DNA from: Streptomyces hydrogenans
GTDB lineage: Bacteria; Actinomycetota; Actinomycetes; Streptomycetales; Streptomycetaceae
Length of the DNA: 64,000 nucleotides
Direction of reading: 5' to 3'
NCBI RefSeq assembly: GCF_014656075.1
Contig: NZ_BNBS01000022.1
Location: forward strand, 1 to 64,000
The notes under the pieces were generated by a model that saw only the letters and a program-made list of their open reading frames with translations, was not told the origin of the DNA and ran no database searches. Below, piece after piece: positions 56,408-64,000 of the stretch. A program made the position numbers and the translations under genes. Every line of letters starts with the position of its first letter. Positions within the stretch are counted from its first letter, which is position 1.

Positions 56408-57147
56408 TAGGGCACCGCCTCACCACGAACGGCGCGCACTTCGCCTTCACCGACAGGTGGGGCGGGGTGAGCGCCGTTCCGTACGAGGAGCTCAACCTCG
56501 GCGGCGCCGTCGGCGACGACCCGGAGGCCGTCCGGACCAACCGGGCCCGCGCCGCCGCCGAACTGGGGCTCGACCCCGCGCTGGTCGTCTGGATGAACCA
56601 GGTCCACGGCGCCGGCGTCGCCGTGGTCGACGGCCCCTGGGAGGACGGCGGGGCCGTCCCCGCCGTCGACGCGATCGTCACCACCCGCCGCGGACTCGGC
56701 CTCGCCGTCCTCACCGCGGACTGCGTCCCCGTCCTGCTCGCCGACCCGGTCGCCGGGGTCGTCGCCGCCGCCCACGCCGGGCGGCCCGGCATGATCGCCG
56801 GGGTCGTCCCCGCCGCCGTCGCGGCGATGACGGACCTGGGCGCCGAGCCCGCGCGGATCACCGCCCGCACCGGCCCCGCCGTCTGCGGTCGCTGTTACGA
56901 GGTCCCCGAGGCGATGCGCGCCGAGGTCGCCGCCGTCGAACCCGCCGCCCACGCCGAGACCTCCTGGGGCACCCCCGCCGTCGACGTCGCCGCCGGGGTC
57001 CGTGCCCAGCTGGCCCGGCTCGGGGTCACCGACGTCGAGGACGCCGGGGTCTGCACCCTGGAATCCGGCGACCACTACTCGTACCGACGCGATCGCACCA
57101 CGGGGCGACTCGCGGGATATGTCTGGTTGGGCAGGGAAGAGGCATGA
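56404..57147 (+). CDS. pgeF: Peptidoglycan editing factor PgeF (YlmD/YfiH)
   Basis: A 247-residue member of the polyphenol oxidase/laccase-domain family (DUF152), in E. coli the factor removing wrongly incorporated L-Ser from muropeptide precursors. [20 protein letters not shown] is near residue 15. [14 protein letters not shown] near 63 and [20 protein letters not shown] near 102 carry metal-site His and Cys residues. [14 protein letters not shown] near 120 and [15 protein letters not shown] near 217 complete the site. GTG overlaps the ftsZ stop. Confidence 0.92.
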   Translation: MIGHRLTTNGAHFAFTDRWGGVSAVPYEELNLGGAVGDDPEAVRTNRARAAAELGLDPALVVWMNQVHGAGVAVVDGPWEDGGAVPAVDAIVTTRRGLGLAVLTADCVPVLLADPVAGVVAAAHAGRPGMIAGVVPAAVAAMTDLGAEPARITARTGPAVCGRCYEVPEAMRAEVAAVEPAAHAETSWGTPAVDVAAGVRAQLARLGVTDVEDAGVCTLESGDHYSYRRDRTTGRLAGYVWLGREEA

Positions 57148-57863
57148 CGGACCGTACGGCAGAACTCGCGGAGAACCTGGCGCGGGTGGAGGAGCGGATC
57201 ACCGCCGCCTGCGCCGCCGCCGGGCGCCCCCGCGAGGAGGTGACCCTGATCGTCGTCACCAAGACCTACCCCGCGAGCGACGTGCGGATCCTGCACGGAC
57301 TCGGGGTGCGCGACGTGGCGGAGAACCGCGACCAGGACGCCGCGCCGAAGGCGGCCGCCTGCGCCGACCTCGATCTCACCTGGCACTTCGTCGGTCAGTT
57401 GCAGACCAACAAGGTCAGATCCGTGGTGGGTTATGCCGATGTGGTGCAGTCCGTCGACCGGCTCAAGCTCGTCTCCTCCCTCTCCGCGGCCGCGGAGAGG
57501 GCCGGGCGCGAGCTCGGCTGCCTGATCCAGGTCGCCCTCGACGCCGAGTCCGGCGGGCGCGGCGACCGCGGAGGCGTGTCGCCGGACGGGGTCGAGGAGT
57601 TGGCCGCGGCCCTCGACGAGGCCCCCGGGCTCAGGCTCGGCGGCCTGATGACGGTCGCCCCGCTCGTCGGCGAGTACGCCGGCCGGCAACGCGCCGCCTT
57701 CGACCGGCTGATGGATTTGTCGACTGCCCTGCGCGCGACCCGTCCGGCTGCGAACATGGTGTCAGCGGGAATGAGTGCGGACCTCGAGGACGCCATCGCC
57801 GCCGGGGCGACACACGTACGCGTCGGTACGGCGGTACTCGGAGTCCGTCCGAAGCTCGGGTAA
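57144..57863 (+). CDS. YggS-family PLP-homeostasis protein
   Basis: A 239-residue pyridoxal-phosphate-binding protein with an alanine-racemase-like barrel and no known enzyme activity. The PLP lysine is in LIVVTKTYPASDV near residue 40. VAENRDQDAAPKA near 62, WHFVGQLQTNKVRSVV near 84 and LGGLMTVAPLVGEYAG near 163 follow, and NMVSAGMSADLEDAI near 203 binds the phosphate. The ATG overlaps the pgeF stop (ATGA). Conserved partner of sepF in Gram-positive clusters. Confidence 0.92.
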   Translation: MTDRTAELAENLARVEERITAACAAAGRPREEVTLIVVTKTYPASDVRILHGLGVRDVAENRDQDAAPKAAACADLDLTWHFVGQLQTNKVRSVVGYADVVQSVDRLKLVSSLSAAAERAGRELGCLIQVALDAESGGRGDRGGVSPDGVEELAAALDEAPGLRLGGLMTVAPLVGEYAGRQRAAFDRLMDLSTALRATRPAANMVSAGMSADLEDAIAAGATHVRVGTAVLGVRPKLG

Positions 57864-57927
57864 CGTCGCGAAGCAGGTCGGACCACAGCAGAAAATATGG
57901 TCATTCCGCGAACGGCGGAGTGGCCAC

Positions 57928-57963
57928 GTGGATCGCGGGCACTTGGTGACGAGGCCGATCCAC
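57928..57963 (+). repeat. 8-bp inverted repeat upstream of sepF
   Basis: GTGGATCG (57928-57935) and CGATCCAC (57956-57963) separated by 20 nt, ending 22 bp before the sepF ATG. Could be an operator or a leader hairpin. Confidence 0.35.
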
Positions 57964-57985
57964 CACAGAGCGGAGGAATCGGAGC

Positions 57986-58606
57986 ATGGCCGGCGCGATG
58001 CGCAAGATGGCGGTCTACCTCGGTCTCGTGGAGGACGATGGGTACGACGGCCGGGGCTTCGACCCCGATGACGACTTCGAGCCCGAGCTGGAACCGGAGC
58101 CCGAGCGGGAGCGGCGCCACACCCCGCCGCGCCAGATCGAGCGCGAGGAGCCCGTGCGCGTGGTGGCCCCTCCGGCCCCCCGGGAGCCCGTCGCCCACTC
58201 TGCCCCGGTACTCGCCGAAAGCGGACGTCCGGCCCGAATTGCCCCCGTGGCATCCATCACACCCGAACGCCCGAGCCTGGAGAAGAACGCACCGGTGATC
58301 ATGCCCAAGGTCGTGTCCGAGCGGGAGCCCTACCGCATCACCACGCTTCACCCCCGGACCTACAACGAGGCCCGTACCATCGGGGAACACTTCCGTGAGG
58401 GCACCCCGGTGATCATGAACCTCACGGAGATGGACGACACGGACGCGAAGCGACTTGTCGACTTTGCCGCCGGACTCGTCTTCGGGCTCCATGGCAGCAT
58501 TGAGCGCGTGACGCAGAAGGTGTTCCTGTTGTCGCCTGCTAACGTCGATGTCACGGCGGAGGACAAGGCCCGTATCGCAGAGGGCGGGTTCTTCAACCAG
58601 AGCTGA
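57986..58606 (+). CDS. sepF: Cell division protein SepF
   Basis: A 206-residue FtsZ membrane anchor. The N-terminal amphipathic helix [16 protein letters not shown] is followed by a long acidic/proline linker (20-115). The DUF552 core (about 118-200) shows [40 protein letters not shown] and [19 protein letters not shown]. It bundles FtsZ via its C-terminal tail; no FtsA or ZipA is present here, as usual in actinobacteria. GGAGGAATCGGAGC precedes the ATG. Confidence 0.94.
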   Translation: MAGAMRKMAVYLGLVEDDGYDGRGFDPDDDFEPELEPEPERERRHTPPRQIEREEPVRVVAPPAPREPVAHSAPVLAESGRPARIAPVASITPERPSLEKNAPVIMPKVVSEREPYRITTLHPRTYNEARTIGEHFREGTPVIMNLTEMDDTDAKRLVDFAAGLVFGLHGSIERVTQKVFLLSPANVDVTAEDKARIAEGGFFNQS

Positions 58607-58624
58607 GAACGAGACCGGACGGGA

Positions 58625-58644
58625 CCGGCCGCGAGGGCGGCCGG
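58625..58644 (+). terminator. Small hairpin between sepF and yggT
   Basis: CCGGCCGC (58625-58632), loop GAGG, GCGGCCGG (58637-58644). 8-bp stem without T-run; weak terminator or leader structure. Confidence 0.35.
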
Positions 58645-58687
58645 AGCAAGCTGAGAAAACGAGAGCCAGGGGAGAGGGAACCGCGGG

Positions 58688-58978
58688 ATGGGCGTCGCAC
58701 TACAGGTGGTCTACATCGCGCTGATGTGCTTCCTCGTCTTCCTGATCTTCCGGCTGGTCATGGACTACGTCTTCCAGTTCGCCCGTTCGTGGCAGCCGGG
58801 CAAGGCGATGGTGGTCGTTCTGGAGGCCACCTACACTGTCACCGATCCACCGCTCAAGCTTCTGCGGCGGCTCATCCCGCCGCTGCGTCTCGGGGGCGTG
58901 GCACTCGACCTGTCCTTCTTCGTTCTGATGATCATCGTCTACATCCTCATCTCCGTCGTGAACTCCCTCGCGAGGTGA
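58688..58978 (+). CDS. YggT-family membrane protein
   Basis: A 96-residue protein with two membrane segments ([19 protein letters not shown] at the start and [17 protein letters not shown] at the end). Between them is the conserved loop [20 protein letters not shown]. YggT proteins sit between sepF and divIVA in many Gram-positives and are thought to help division or osmotic tolerance; the exact role is unknown. GGGGAGAGGG precedes the ATG. Confidence 0.9.
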   Translation: MGVALQVVYIALMCFLVFLIFRLVMDYVFQFARSWQPGKAMVVVLEATYTVTDPPLKLLRRLIPPLRLGGVALDLSFFVLMIIVYILISVVNSLAR

Positions 58979-59033
58979 GTGTGGACGATACGGTCCTGCC
59001 GACTGCCGACGACTACGTAGAGGTGAAGAAGAG

Positions 59034-60107
59034 ATGCCGCTGACCCCCGAGGACGTGCGGAACAAGCAGTTCACGACCGTCCGCCTGCGAGAAGGCTATG
59101 ACGAGGACGAGGTCGATGCCTTTCTCGACGAGGTCGAGGCCGAGCTGACCCGCCTGCTCCGCGAGAACGAGGACCTGCGCGCCAAGCTGGCCGCGGCGAC
59201 CCGTGCGGCCGCGCAGAACCAGCAGCAGGCCATGCGCAAGCCCCCGGAGCCGCAGGACAACCGTCCCGTGGGTCCCGGCGCGCCCGTGCCCGCCGCCATA
59301 TCCGGTCCGCCGGTCCAGCAGCAGCCGCCGCAGATGGGCCCGCCGCAGCTGCCTTCCGGCGCTCCTCAGCTTCCCGCCGGCCCCATGCAGGGCGGACCCA
59401 TGGGTCCGGGCCCGATGCAGGGCGGTCCGATGGGTCCCGGCCCGATGCAGGGCGGCCCCATGGGCCACCCGCAGCAGCAGCAGATGCAGCCGCAGCCGCC
59501 CCAGCAGCCCGGTGGCGACAGCGCCGCGCGCGTCCTCTCGCTCGCCCAGCAGACCGCCGACCAGGCGATCGCCGAGGCGCGTTCCGAGGCCAACAAGATC
59601 GTCGGCGAGGCGCGCTCGCGCGCCGAGGGCCTGGAGCGCGACGCCCGCGCCAAGGCGGACGCCCTGGAGCGGGACGCGCAGGAGAAGCACCGCGTCGCGA
59701 TGGGCTCCCTGGAGTCCGCCCGCGCCACGCTGGAGCGCAAGGTCGAGGACCTGCGCGGCTTCGAGCGCGAGTACCGGACCCGTCTGAAGTCCTACCTGGA
59801 GTCGCAGCTGCGTCAGCTGGAGACCCAGGCGGACGACTCGCTGGCTCCGCCGCGGACCCCGGCGGCGGCCTCGCTGCCGCCGGCCCCGTCCATGGCGTCG
59901 GCCGGTGCGGGTGCGCCGTCCTACGGCGGCAACGGCCCGATGGGCGGCGGTCCGTCCATGGGCGCCGCTCCGTCCTACGGTGGCCAGCAGCAGATGTCGC
60001 CCGCGATGACCCAGCCGATGGCTCCGGTCCGCCCGCAGGCGCCGCAGCCGATGCAGCAGGCGCCCGCGCCGATGCGCGGCTTCCTGATCGACGAGGACGA
60101 CAACTGA
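59034..60107 (+). CDS. divIVA: Polar growth determinant DivIVA
   Basis: A 357-residue coiled-coil protein that marks hyphal tips and directs polar wall growth in Streptomyces. The N-terminal lipid-binding domain [20 protein letters not shown] and [20 protein letters not shown] lies at residues 3-50. A Pro/Gln/Gly/Met-rich insert (about 75-160) contains tandem [10 protein letters not shown] units. The second coiled coil runs about 162-262, and a Gly/Pro/Met-rich tail ends [23 protein letters not shown] precedes the ATG. Probably essential, as in S. coelicolor. A pair of overlapping hairpins follows. Confidence 0.95.
   Translation: MPLTPEDVRNKQFTTVRLREGYDEDEVDAFLDEVEAELTRLLRENEDLRAKLAAATRAAAQNQQQAMRKPPEPQDNRPVGPGAPVPAAISGPPVQQQPPQMGPPQLPSGAPQLPAGPMQGGPMGPGPMQGGPMGPGPMQGGPMGHPQQQQMQPQPPQQPGGDSAARVLSLAQQTADQAIAEARSEANKIVGEARSRAEGLERDARAKADALERDAQEKHRVAMGSLESARATLERKVEDLRGFEREYRTRLKSYLESQLRQLETQADDSLAPPRTPAAASLPPAPSMASAGAGAPSYGGNGPMGGGPSMGAAPSYGGQQQMSPAMTQPMAPVRPQAPQPMQQAPAPMRGFLIDEDDN
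59385..59468 (+). repeat. 30-bp in-frame repeats in divIVA
   Basis: Two full copies and one partial copy of a 30-bp unit (ATGCAGGGCGG start) encode [10 protein letters not shown]. Likely length-variable between strains. Confidence 0.8.
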
Positions 60108-60150
60108 GGCGGCGCCTGAACGTGCGTTGAGCACGTAGCCGTCGGCAGCC

Positions 60151-60215
60151 GAAGGGCCGGCCCTGGTACCCCGGGGACCGGCCCTTCGCCGTGCCCGGGG
60201 TACCAGGGCCGGCCC
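60151..60215 (+). terminator. Two overlapping hairpins after divIVA
   Basis: GAAGGGCCGG (60151-60160) pairs with CCGGCCCTTC (60178-60187). In competition, GGGCCGGCCCTGGTACCCCG (22 bp, 60154-60175) pairs perfectly with 60194-60215. Both folds cannot form at once. Confidence 0.65.
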
Positions 60216-60234
60216 GTCCGCGGGCGGCATGCGG

Positions 60235-60270
60235 AAGGGCCCCGCACTCCCAGGGGAGTGCGGGGCCCTT
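60235..60270. terminator. Bidirectional terminator between divIVA and ileS
   Basis: AAGGGCCCCGCACTCCC (60235-60251) and its exact complement (60254-60270) with CTTCTCG on one side and its mirror on the other. It lies 10 bp from the ileS stop, so it can end transcripts from both sides. Confidence 0.75.
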
Positions 60271-60280
60271 CTCGTGCCGG

Positions 60281-63200
60281 TCAGACCTTGCGGAGGTGGA
60301 AGGTCAGGGCGAGCGGCTCGTCCGTGAAGGCGGGGCCGTAGCCCTCGGCGGGCGCGCCCTCCGCGTAGTCCGTGGACAGGACCTCGTCCGCGATGAGGCC
60401 GGCGTGGGCCTGGAGGGCCTCCGCGGTCTCGGCGGAGGTGGAGGTCCAGCGGAGCGCGATGCGGTCCGCGACGTCCAGGCCGCTGTTCTTGCGGGCCTCC
60501 TGGATCAGGCGGATCGCGTCACGGGCGAGGCCGGCCTTGCGGAGCTCGGGGGTGATCTCCAGGTCCAGGGCGACCGTGGCGCCGGAGTCGGAGGCCACCG
60601 ACCAGCCCTCGCGGGGGGTCTCGGTGATGATGATCTCCTCGGGGGTGACGGTGATCGTCTCGCCGTTCACCTCCAGGCTCGCCCCGCCGTCCCGCAGGGC
60701 CAGCGCCAGGGCCGCCGCGTCGGCCGCGGCGACGGCCTTGGCCACGTCCTGGACGCCCTTGCCGAACCGCTTGCCGAGGGCGCGGAAGTTCGCCTTGGCG
60801 GTGGTGTCGACGAGGCTGCCGCCGACCTCGGAGAGCGAGGCCAGGGAGGAGACGTTCAGCTCCTCGGTGATCTGCGCCTGGAGCTCCGGGGAGAGCCCCG
60901 CGAAGCCGGTCGCCGCGACCAGCGCGCGGGAGAGCGGCTGACGGGTCTTCACACCGGACTCGGCGCGGGTCGCGCGGCCGAGCTCGACGAGACGGCGGAC
61001 CAGGACCATCTGCTCGGAGAGGGCGCCGTCGATGAGGGCGGCGTCGGCCTCCGGCCAGGTGGCGAGGTGGACCGACTCGGGGGCGTCCGGGGAGACCGGG
61101 ACGACCAGGTCCTGCCAGACCCGCTCGGTGATGAAGGGGGTCAGCGGGGCCATCAGGCGGGTGACGGTCTCCACGACCTCGTGCAGGGTCCGCAGGGCCG
61201 CCTTGTCGCCCTGCCAGAAGCGGCGGCGGGAGCGGCGCACGTACCAGTTGGAGAGGTCGTCGACGAAGGCCGACAGGAGCTTGCCGGTGCGCTGGGTGTC
61301 GTACGCCTCCATCGCCTCGGTGGCCTCGGCGACGAGCGTGTTCAGCTCGGAGAGCAGCCACTTGTCGAGGACGGAGCGGTCGGCCGGGGCCGGGTCGGCG
61401 GCGGACGGCGCCCAGCCGGAGGTGCGGGCGTACAGGGCCTGGAAGGCGACCGTGTTCCAGTAGGTGAGGAGGGTCTTGCGGACGACCTCCTGGATGGTGC
61501 CGTGGCCGACGCGGCGGGCCGCCCAGGGCGAGCCGCCGGCCGCCATGAACCAGCGGACGGCGTCGGCGCCGTGCTGGTCCATGAGCGGGATCGGCTGGAG
61601 GATGTTGCCGAGGTGCTTGGACATCTTGCGGCCGTCCTCGGCGAGGATGTGGCCGAGGCAGACCACGTTCTCGTACGAGGACTTGTCGAAGACGAGGGTG
61701 CCGACGGCCATCAGCGTGTAGAACCAGCCGCGGGTCTGGTCGATGGCCTCGGAGATGAACTGGGCCGGGTAGCGGCTCTCGAACAGCTCCTTGTTCTGGT
61801 ACGGGTAGCCGTACTGCGCGAACGGCATGGAGCCCGAGTCGTACCAGGCGTCGATGACCTCGGGGACGCGGACCGCTTCGAGGGAGCAGCCCTCGGCCGG
61901 GCACGCGAAGGTGACGTCGTCGATGTACGGGCGGTGCGGGTCGAGGGCCGACTGGTCGGTGCCGGTCAGCTCGGACAGCTCGGTGCGGGAGCCGACGCAG
62001 GTGAGGTGGCCCTCGTCGCAGCGCCAGATCGGGAGCGGGGTGCCCCAGTAGCGGTTGCGGGAGAGCGCCCAGTCGATGTTGTTGTTCAGCCAGTCGCCGA
62101 AGCGGCCGTGCTTGACCGAGTCCGGGAACCAGTTGGTGTTCTCGTTCTCCTGGAGCAGGCGGTCCTTGACGGCGGTGGTGCGGATGTACCAGGACGGCTG
62201 CGCGTAGTAGAGCAGGGCCGTGTGGCAGCGCCAGCAGTGCGGGTAGCTGTGCTCGTACGGGATGTGCCGGTAGAGCAGGCCGCGCGCGTCGAGGTCGGCG
62301 GTGAGGGCCTCGTCGGCCTTCTTGAAGAAGACGCCGCCGACGAGCGGCACGTCCTCCTCGAAGGTGCCGTCGGGGCGGACCGGGTTCACCACCGGCAGGC
62401 CGTAGGCGCGGCAGACCTTGAGGTCGTCCTCGCCGAAGGCGGGGGACTGGTGGACCAGACCGGTGCCGTCCTCGGTGGTGACGTACTCGGCGTTGACCAC
62501 GTAGTGCGCGGGGGCGTCGAAGGGGATGAGCTCGAAGGGGCGCTGGTAGGTCCAGCGCTCCATCTCGGCGCCGGTGAAGGACTCGCCGGTGGTGACCCAG
62601 CCCTCGCCGAGGGCCTTGTCGAGCAGCGGCTCGGCGACGACGAGCCGCTCGTCGCCGTCGGTGGCGACGACGTAGGTGACCTCGGGGTGGGCGGCGACGG
62701 CGGTGTTGGACACCAGGGTCCAGGGGGTCGTCGTCCAGACGAGGAGCGCGGCCTTGCCGGCGAGCGGGCCGGAGGTCAGCGGGAAGCGGACGAAGACCGA
62801 GGGGTCGACGACGGTCTCGTAGCCCTGGGCCAGCTCGTGGTCGGAGAGGCCGGTGCCGCAGCGGGGGCACCAGGGGGCGACGCGGTGGTCCTGGACGAGC
62901 AGGCCCTTGTCGAAGATCTGCTTGAGCGACCACCAGACCGACTCGATGTACGAGGGGTCCATGGTCCGGTAGGCGTCGTCGAGGTCGACCCAGTAGCCCA
63001 TGCGGGTGGTGAGCTCGGCGAAGGCGTCGGTGTGGCGGGTCACCGACTCGCGGCACTTCGCGTTGAACTCCGCGATGCCGTACGCCTCGATGTCCTTCTT
63101 GCCGGAGAAGCCGAGTTCCTTCTCGACGGCGAGCTCGACCGGGAGGCCGTGGCAGTCCCAGCCGGCCTTGCGGGCCACGTGGTAGCCGCGCATGGTGCGG

Positions 63201-63424
63201 AAGCGCGGGAAGACGTCCTTGAAGACGCGGGCCTCGATGTGGTGGGCGCCGGGCATGCCGTTGGCGGTCGGCGGGCCCTCGTAGAAGACCCACTCGGGGC
63301 GTCCCTCGGACTGCTCCAGGGTCTTGGCGAAGACCTTGTTGTCCTGCCAGAAGTCGAGCACGGCGTGCTCGAGCGCGGGCAGGTCGACCTGGGCGGGTAC
63401 GGGGCGGTACTGGGGCGGTGTCAT
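60281..63424 (-). CDS. ileS: Isoleucyl-tRNA synthetase (IleRS2-like, GxHH signature)
   Basis: A 1047-residue class I synthetase charging tRNA-Ile. The signature region reads PPTANGMPGAHHIEARVFKD, with G59-A-H-H62 where the usual HxGH (HIGH) stands. Known IleRS2 enzymes with this swapped motif are mupirocin hyper-resistant. The catalytic KMSKS is GRKMSKHLGN near residue 605. The editing domain (about 200-410) has the TTTPWTLVSNTAVAAHPEV block. Zinc-type pairs WCPRCG and CWRCHT are present. The long C-terminal domain is typical of the eukaryote-like IleRS2 group. ATG 63424 follows GGAGGAGAG. A T-box leader precedes it. Confidence 0.96.
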   Translation of the reverse strand: MTPPQYRPVPAQVDLPALEHAVLDFWQDNKVFAKTLEQSEGRPEWVFYEGPPTANGMPGAHHIEARVFKDVFPRFRTMRGYHVARKAGWDCHGLPVELAVEKELGFSGKKDIEAYGIAEFNAKCRESVTRHTDAFAELTTRMGYWVDLDDAYRTMDPSYIESVWWSLKQIFDKGLLVQDHRVAPWCPRCGTGLSDHELAQGYETVVDPSVFVRFPLTSGPLAGKAALLVWTTTPWTLVSNTAVAAHPEVTYVVATDGDERLVVAEPLLDKALGEGWVTTGESFTGAEMERWTYQRPFELIPFDAPAHYVVNAEYVTTEDGTGLVHQSPAFGEDDLKVCRAYGLPVVNPVRPDGTFEEDVPLVGGVFFKKADEALTADLDARGLLYRHIPYEHSYPHCWRCHTALLYYAQPSWYIRTTAVKDRLLQENENTNWFPDSVKHGRFGDWLNNNIDWALSRNRYWGTPLPIWRCDEGHLTCVGSRTELSELTGTDQSALDPHRPYIDDVTFACPAEGCSLEAVRVPEVIDAWYDSGSMPFAQYGYPYQNKELFESRYPAQFISEAIDQTRGWFYTLMAVGTLVFDKSSYENVVCLGHILAEDGRKMSKHLGNILQPIPLMDQHGADAVRWFMAAGGSPWAARRVGHGTIQEVVRKTLLTYWNTVAFQALYARTSGWAPSAADPAPADRSVLDKWLLSELNTLVAEATEAMEAYDTQRTGKLLSAFVDDLSNWYVRRSRRRFWQGDKAALRTLHEVVETVTRLMAPLTPFITERVWQDLVVPVSPDAPESVHLATWPEADAALIDGALSEQMVLVRRLVELGRATRAESGVKTRQPLSRALVAATGFAGLSPELQAQITEELNVSSLASLSEVGGSLVDTTAKANFRALGKRFGKGVQDVAKAVAAADAAALALALRDGGASLEVNGETITVTPEEIIITETPREGWSVASDSGATVALDLEITPELRKAGLARDAIRLIQEARKNSGLDVADRIALRWTSTSAETAEALQAHAGLIADEVLSTDYAEGAPAEGYGPAFTDEPLALTFHLRKV

Positions 63425-63429
63425 GCGGC

Positions 63430-63680
63430 GGACTCTCCTCCGGACGGACAATTCCTGCTTCCGTCGGAGGGACGAGAGCCGTGCTCCCGCGGTACCACCC
63501 TCCTTGGCTCCGGACGTGGCCGTCCGGGGCCCCCTCATTGGGGTCGCGACACCGGTTCTAGTCACCGCGCTTCGTGGTGCGTGTCCACGCGGCTTTCTTC
63601 CGGCAGCTCCGGGGTGATGCTTCGCATCGGGCTCGCCCCCGGGCTCTCACCGTCCCCGGATCGCTCATGGCTGCGTACGA
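63430..63680 (-). promoter_or_regulatory. T-box leader of ileS (translational type)
   Basis: On the minus strand AGGGTGGTACCGCGG (63487-63501) is the invariant T-box sequence that pairs with the tRNA acceptor end. Upstream AGAACCGG...GCGACCC (about 63541-63562) resembles stem II parts of actinobacterial ileS T-boxes. A candidate AUC (Ile) specifier lies at 63616-63618 in GCAUCACCCCGG. Downstream, CCCTCCGACGG can pair with CCGTCCGGAGGAG, hiding the ribosome binding site. This suggests control of translation by uncharged tRNA-Ile. Outer boundaries are approximate. Confidence 0.88.
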
Positions 63681-63905
63681 CGCTACTGGCCCCATCGACG
63701 CCTCTCGCTGAGGCCAGTGTACGGGGCGCGGGGGCGCCGGGCCGACCGGTTGAGGGGTGACCCGAATGGCCACACGGGGCGGCACGGACTTCGTCGGCCC
63801 GTGCGGGGGAGCGGCGGGGCGGATAACCCGGCGGGGAGTTGGGCACCTGTTCCCACGGGTCCGCCCCGGGGGCCGCGGGGCGGGCGGCGGGGGCGGCGTG
63901 CCCCG

Positions 63906-63934
63906 TTGCCGCGGGCCCCGGGCCGATTTATCGT
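63906..63934 (+). promoter_or_regulatory. Promoter for the gene beginning at 63983
   Basis: TTGCCG (63906-63911), exactly 17-bp spacer, TATCGT (63929-63934), then about 40 nt of leader with GAAGGGG before the ATG. Confidence 0.6.
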
Positions 63935-63982
63935 CCCAGCACGATGCGCGAGCAAGATCACAAAATGTGAAGGGGCCGCGAC

Positions 63983-64000
63983 ATGGTGGCGAAGAAGACC
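63983..64000 (+). CDS. Start of a gene cut by the window edge (MVAKKT...)
   Basis: Only six codons, MVAKKT, are present. GAAGGGG lies 8 nt upstream and a good promoter lies at 63906-63934. From memory of Streptomyces gene order next to ileS this could be a DksA/TraR-type zinc finger protein with a Lys/Ala-rich N-terminus, but six residues cannot prove it. Confidence 0.5.

Noticed and set aside
60191..63760. Long plus-strand open frame opposite ileS
   Set aside because: Shadow of ileS and its T-box leader; composition without domains.

Overview
The window is a very GC-rich stretch of a Streptomyces-type actinomycete chromosome. Support: G/C at almost every third codon position, frequent GTG/TTG starts, 4-base ATGA/GTGA gene overlaps, an uninterrupted division and cell wall cluster running into sepF-yggT-divIVA-ileS, a GlkA-type ROK glucokinase, and an IdeR/DmdR-type iron box. 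Gene order agrees with what I remember of the S. coelicolor core region from about ileS (SCO2076) to glkA (SCO2126). That synteny is from memory, not a search. No prophage, integrase, insertion sequence, CRISPR array, tRNA/rRNA gene or secondary-metabolite cluster is visible, so this is core chromosome.

Layout. 0-9 kb: ArsA-like ATPase, DUF5304-like protein, glucokinase, EEP-family phosphohydrolase, small membrane protein, esterase, PlsC-type acyltransferase, the two-component pair macS-macR, and a 2-hydroxyacid dehydrogenase. 9-16 kb: aromatic amino acid entry points (fused TrpEG anthranilate synthase with a Trp-Trp-Trp leader-peptide attenuator; class II DAHP synthase) flanking a large secreted amidase. 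15.8-18 kb: iron and metal handling (bfd with iron box, bfr, a sulfite-oxidase-like protein, a His-rich DUF4396 membrane protein behind a CsoR-like operator). 18-27 kb: endonuclease IV, a PASTA Ser/Thr kinase split into two frames, thiO-thiS-thiG behind a TPP riboswitch, an FAD reductase, an Rv2175c-type DNA-binding protein, thiE and metF. 27-36 kb: membrane proteins, a CrtI-like oxidoreductase, an ABC-like/YhgE/TetR operon with a candidate self-operator, a HEPN protein, a methyltransferase and a DUF3040 protein. 36-42 kb: a MoxR-DUF58-transglutaminase operon and a beta-carbonic anhydrase. 42.5-60 kb: the dcw cluster rsmH-ftsL-ftsI-murE-murF-mraY-murD-ftsW-murG-ftsQ-ftsZ-pgeF-yggS-sepF-yggT-divIVA. 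60-64 kb: ileS with a T-box leader, and the first codons of a further gene.

How the genes work together. The dcw block makes lipid II and builds the septum (FtsZ ring, SepF anchor, FtsW/FtsI synthesis), and DivIVA directs polar growth. Regulation can be read from the DNA at many points: a trp attenuator, a TPP riboswitch, a T-box, an iron box, several palindromic operators, and a recurring layout in which a -10 hexamer sits 6-7 nt before the start codon, implying leaderless mRNA for about ten genes.

I did not find a wholly new multi-gene system. The observations most worth checking are the inverted GAHH signature in IleRS, the His-rich DUF4396 protein with a CsoR-like operator inside its promoter, the split PASTA kinase, a Glu-to-Gln change in the lysozyme-like part of the secreted amidase, the operator of the ABC/YhgE/TetR operon, and an 18-bp palindrome before the DUF4126 promoter.
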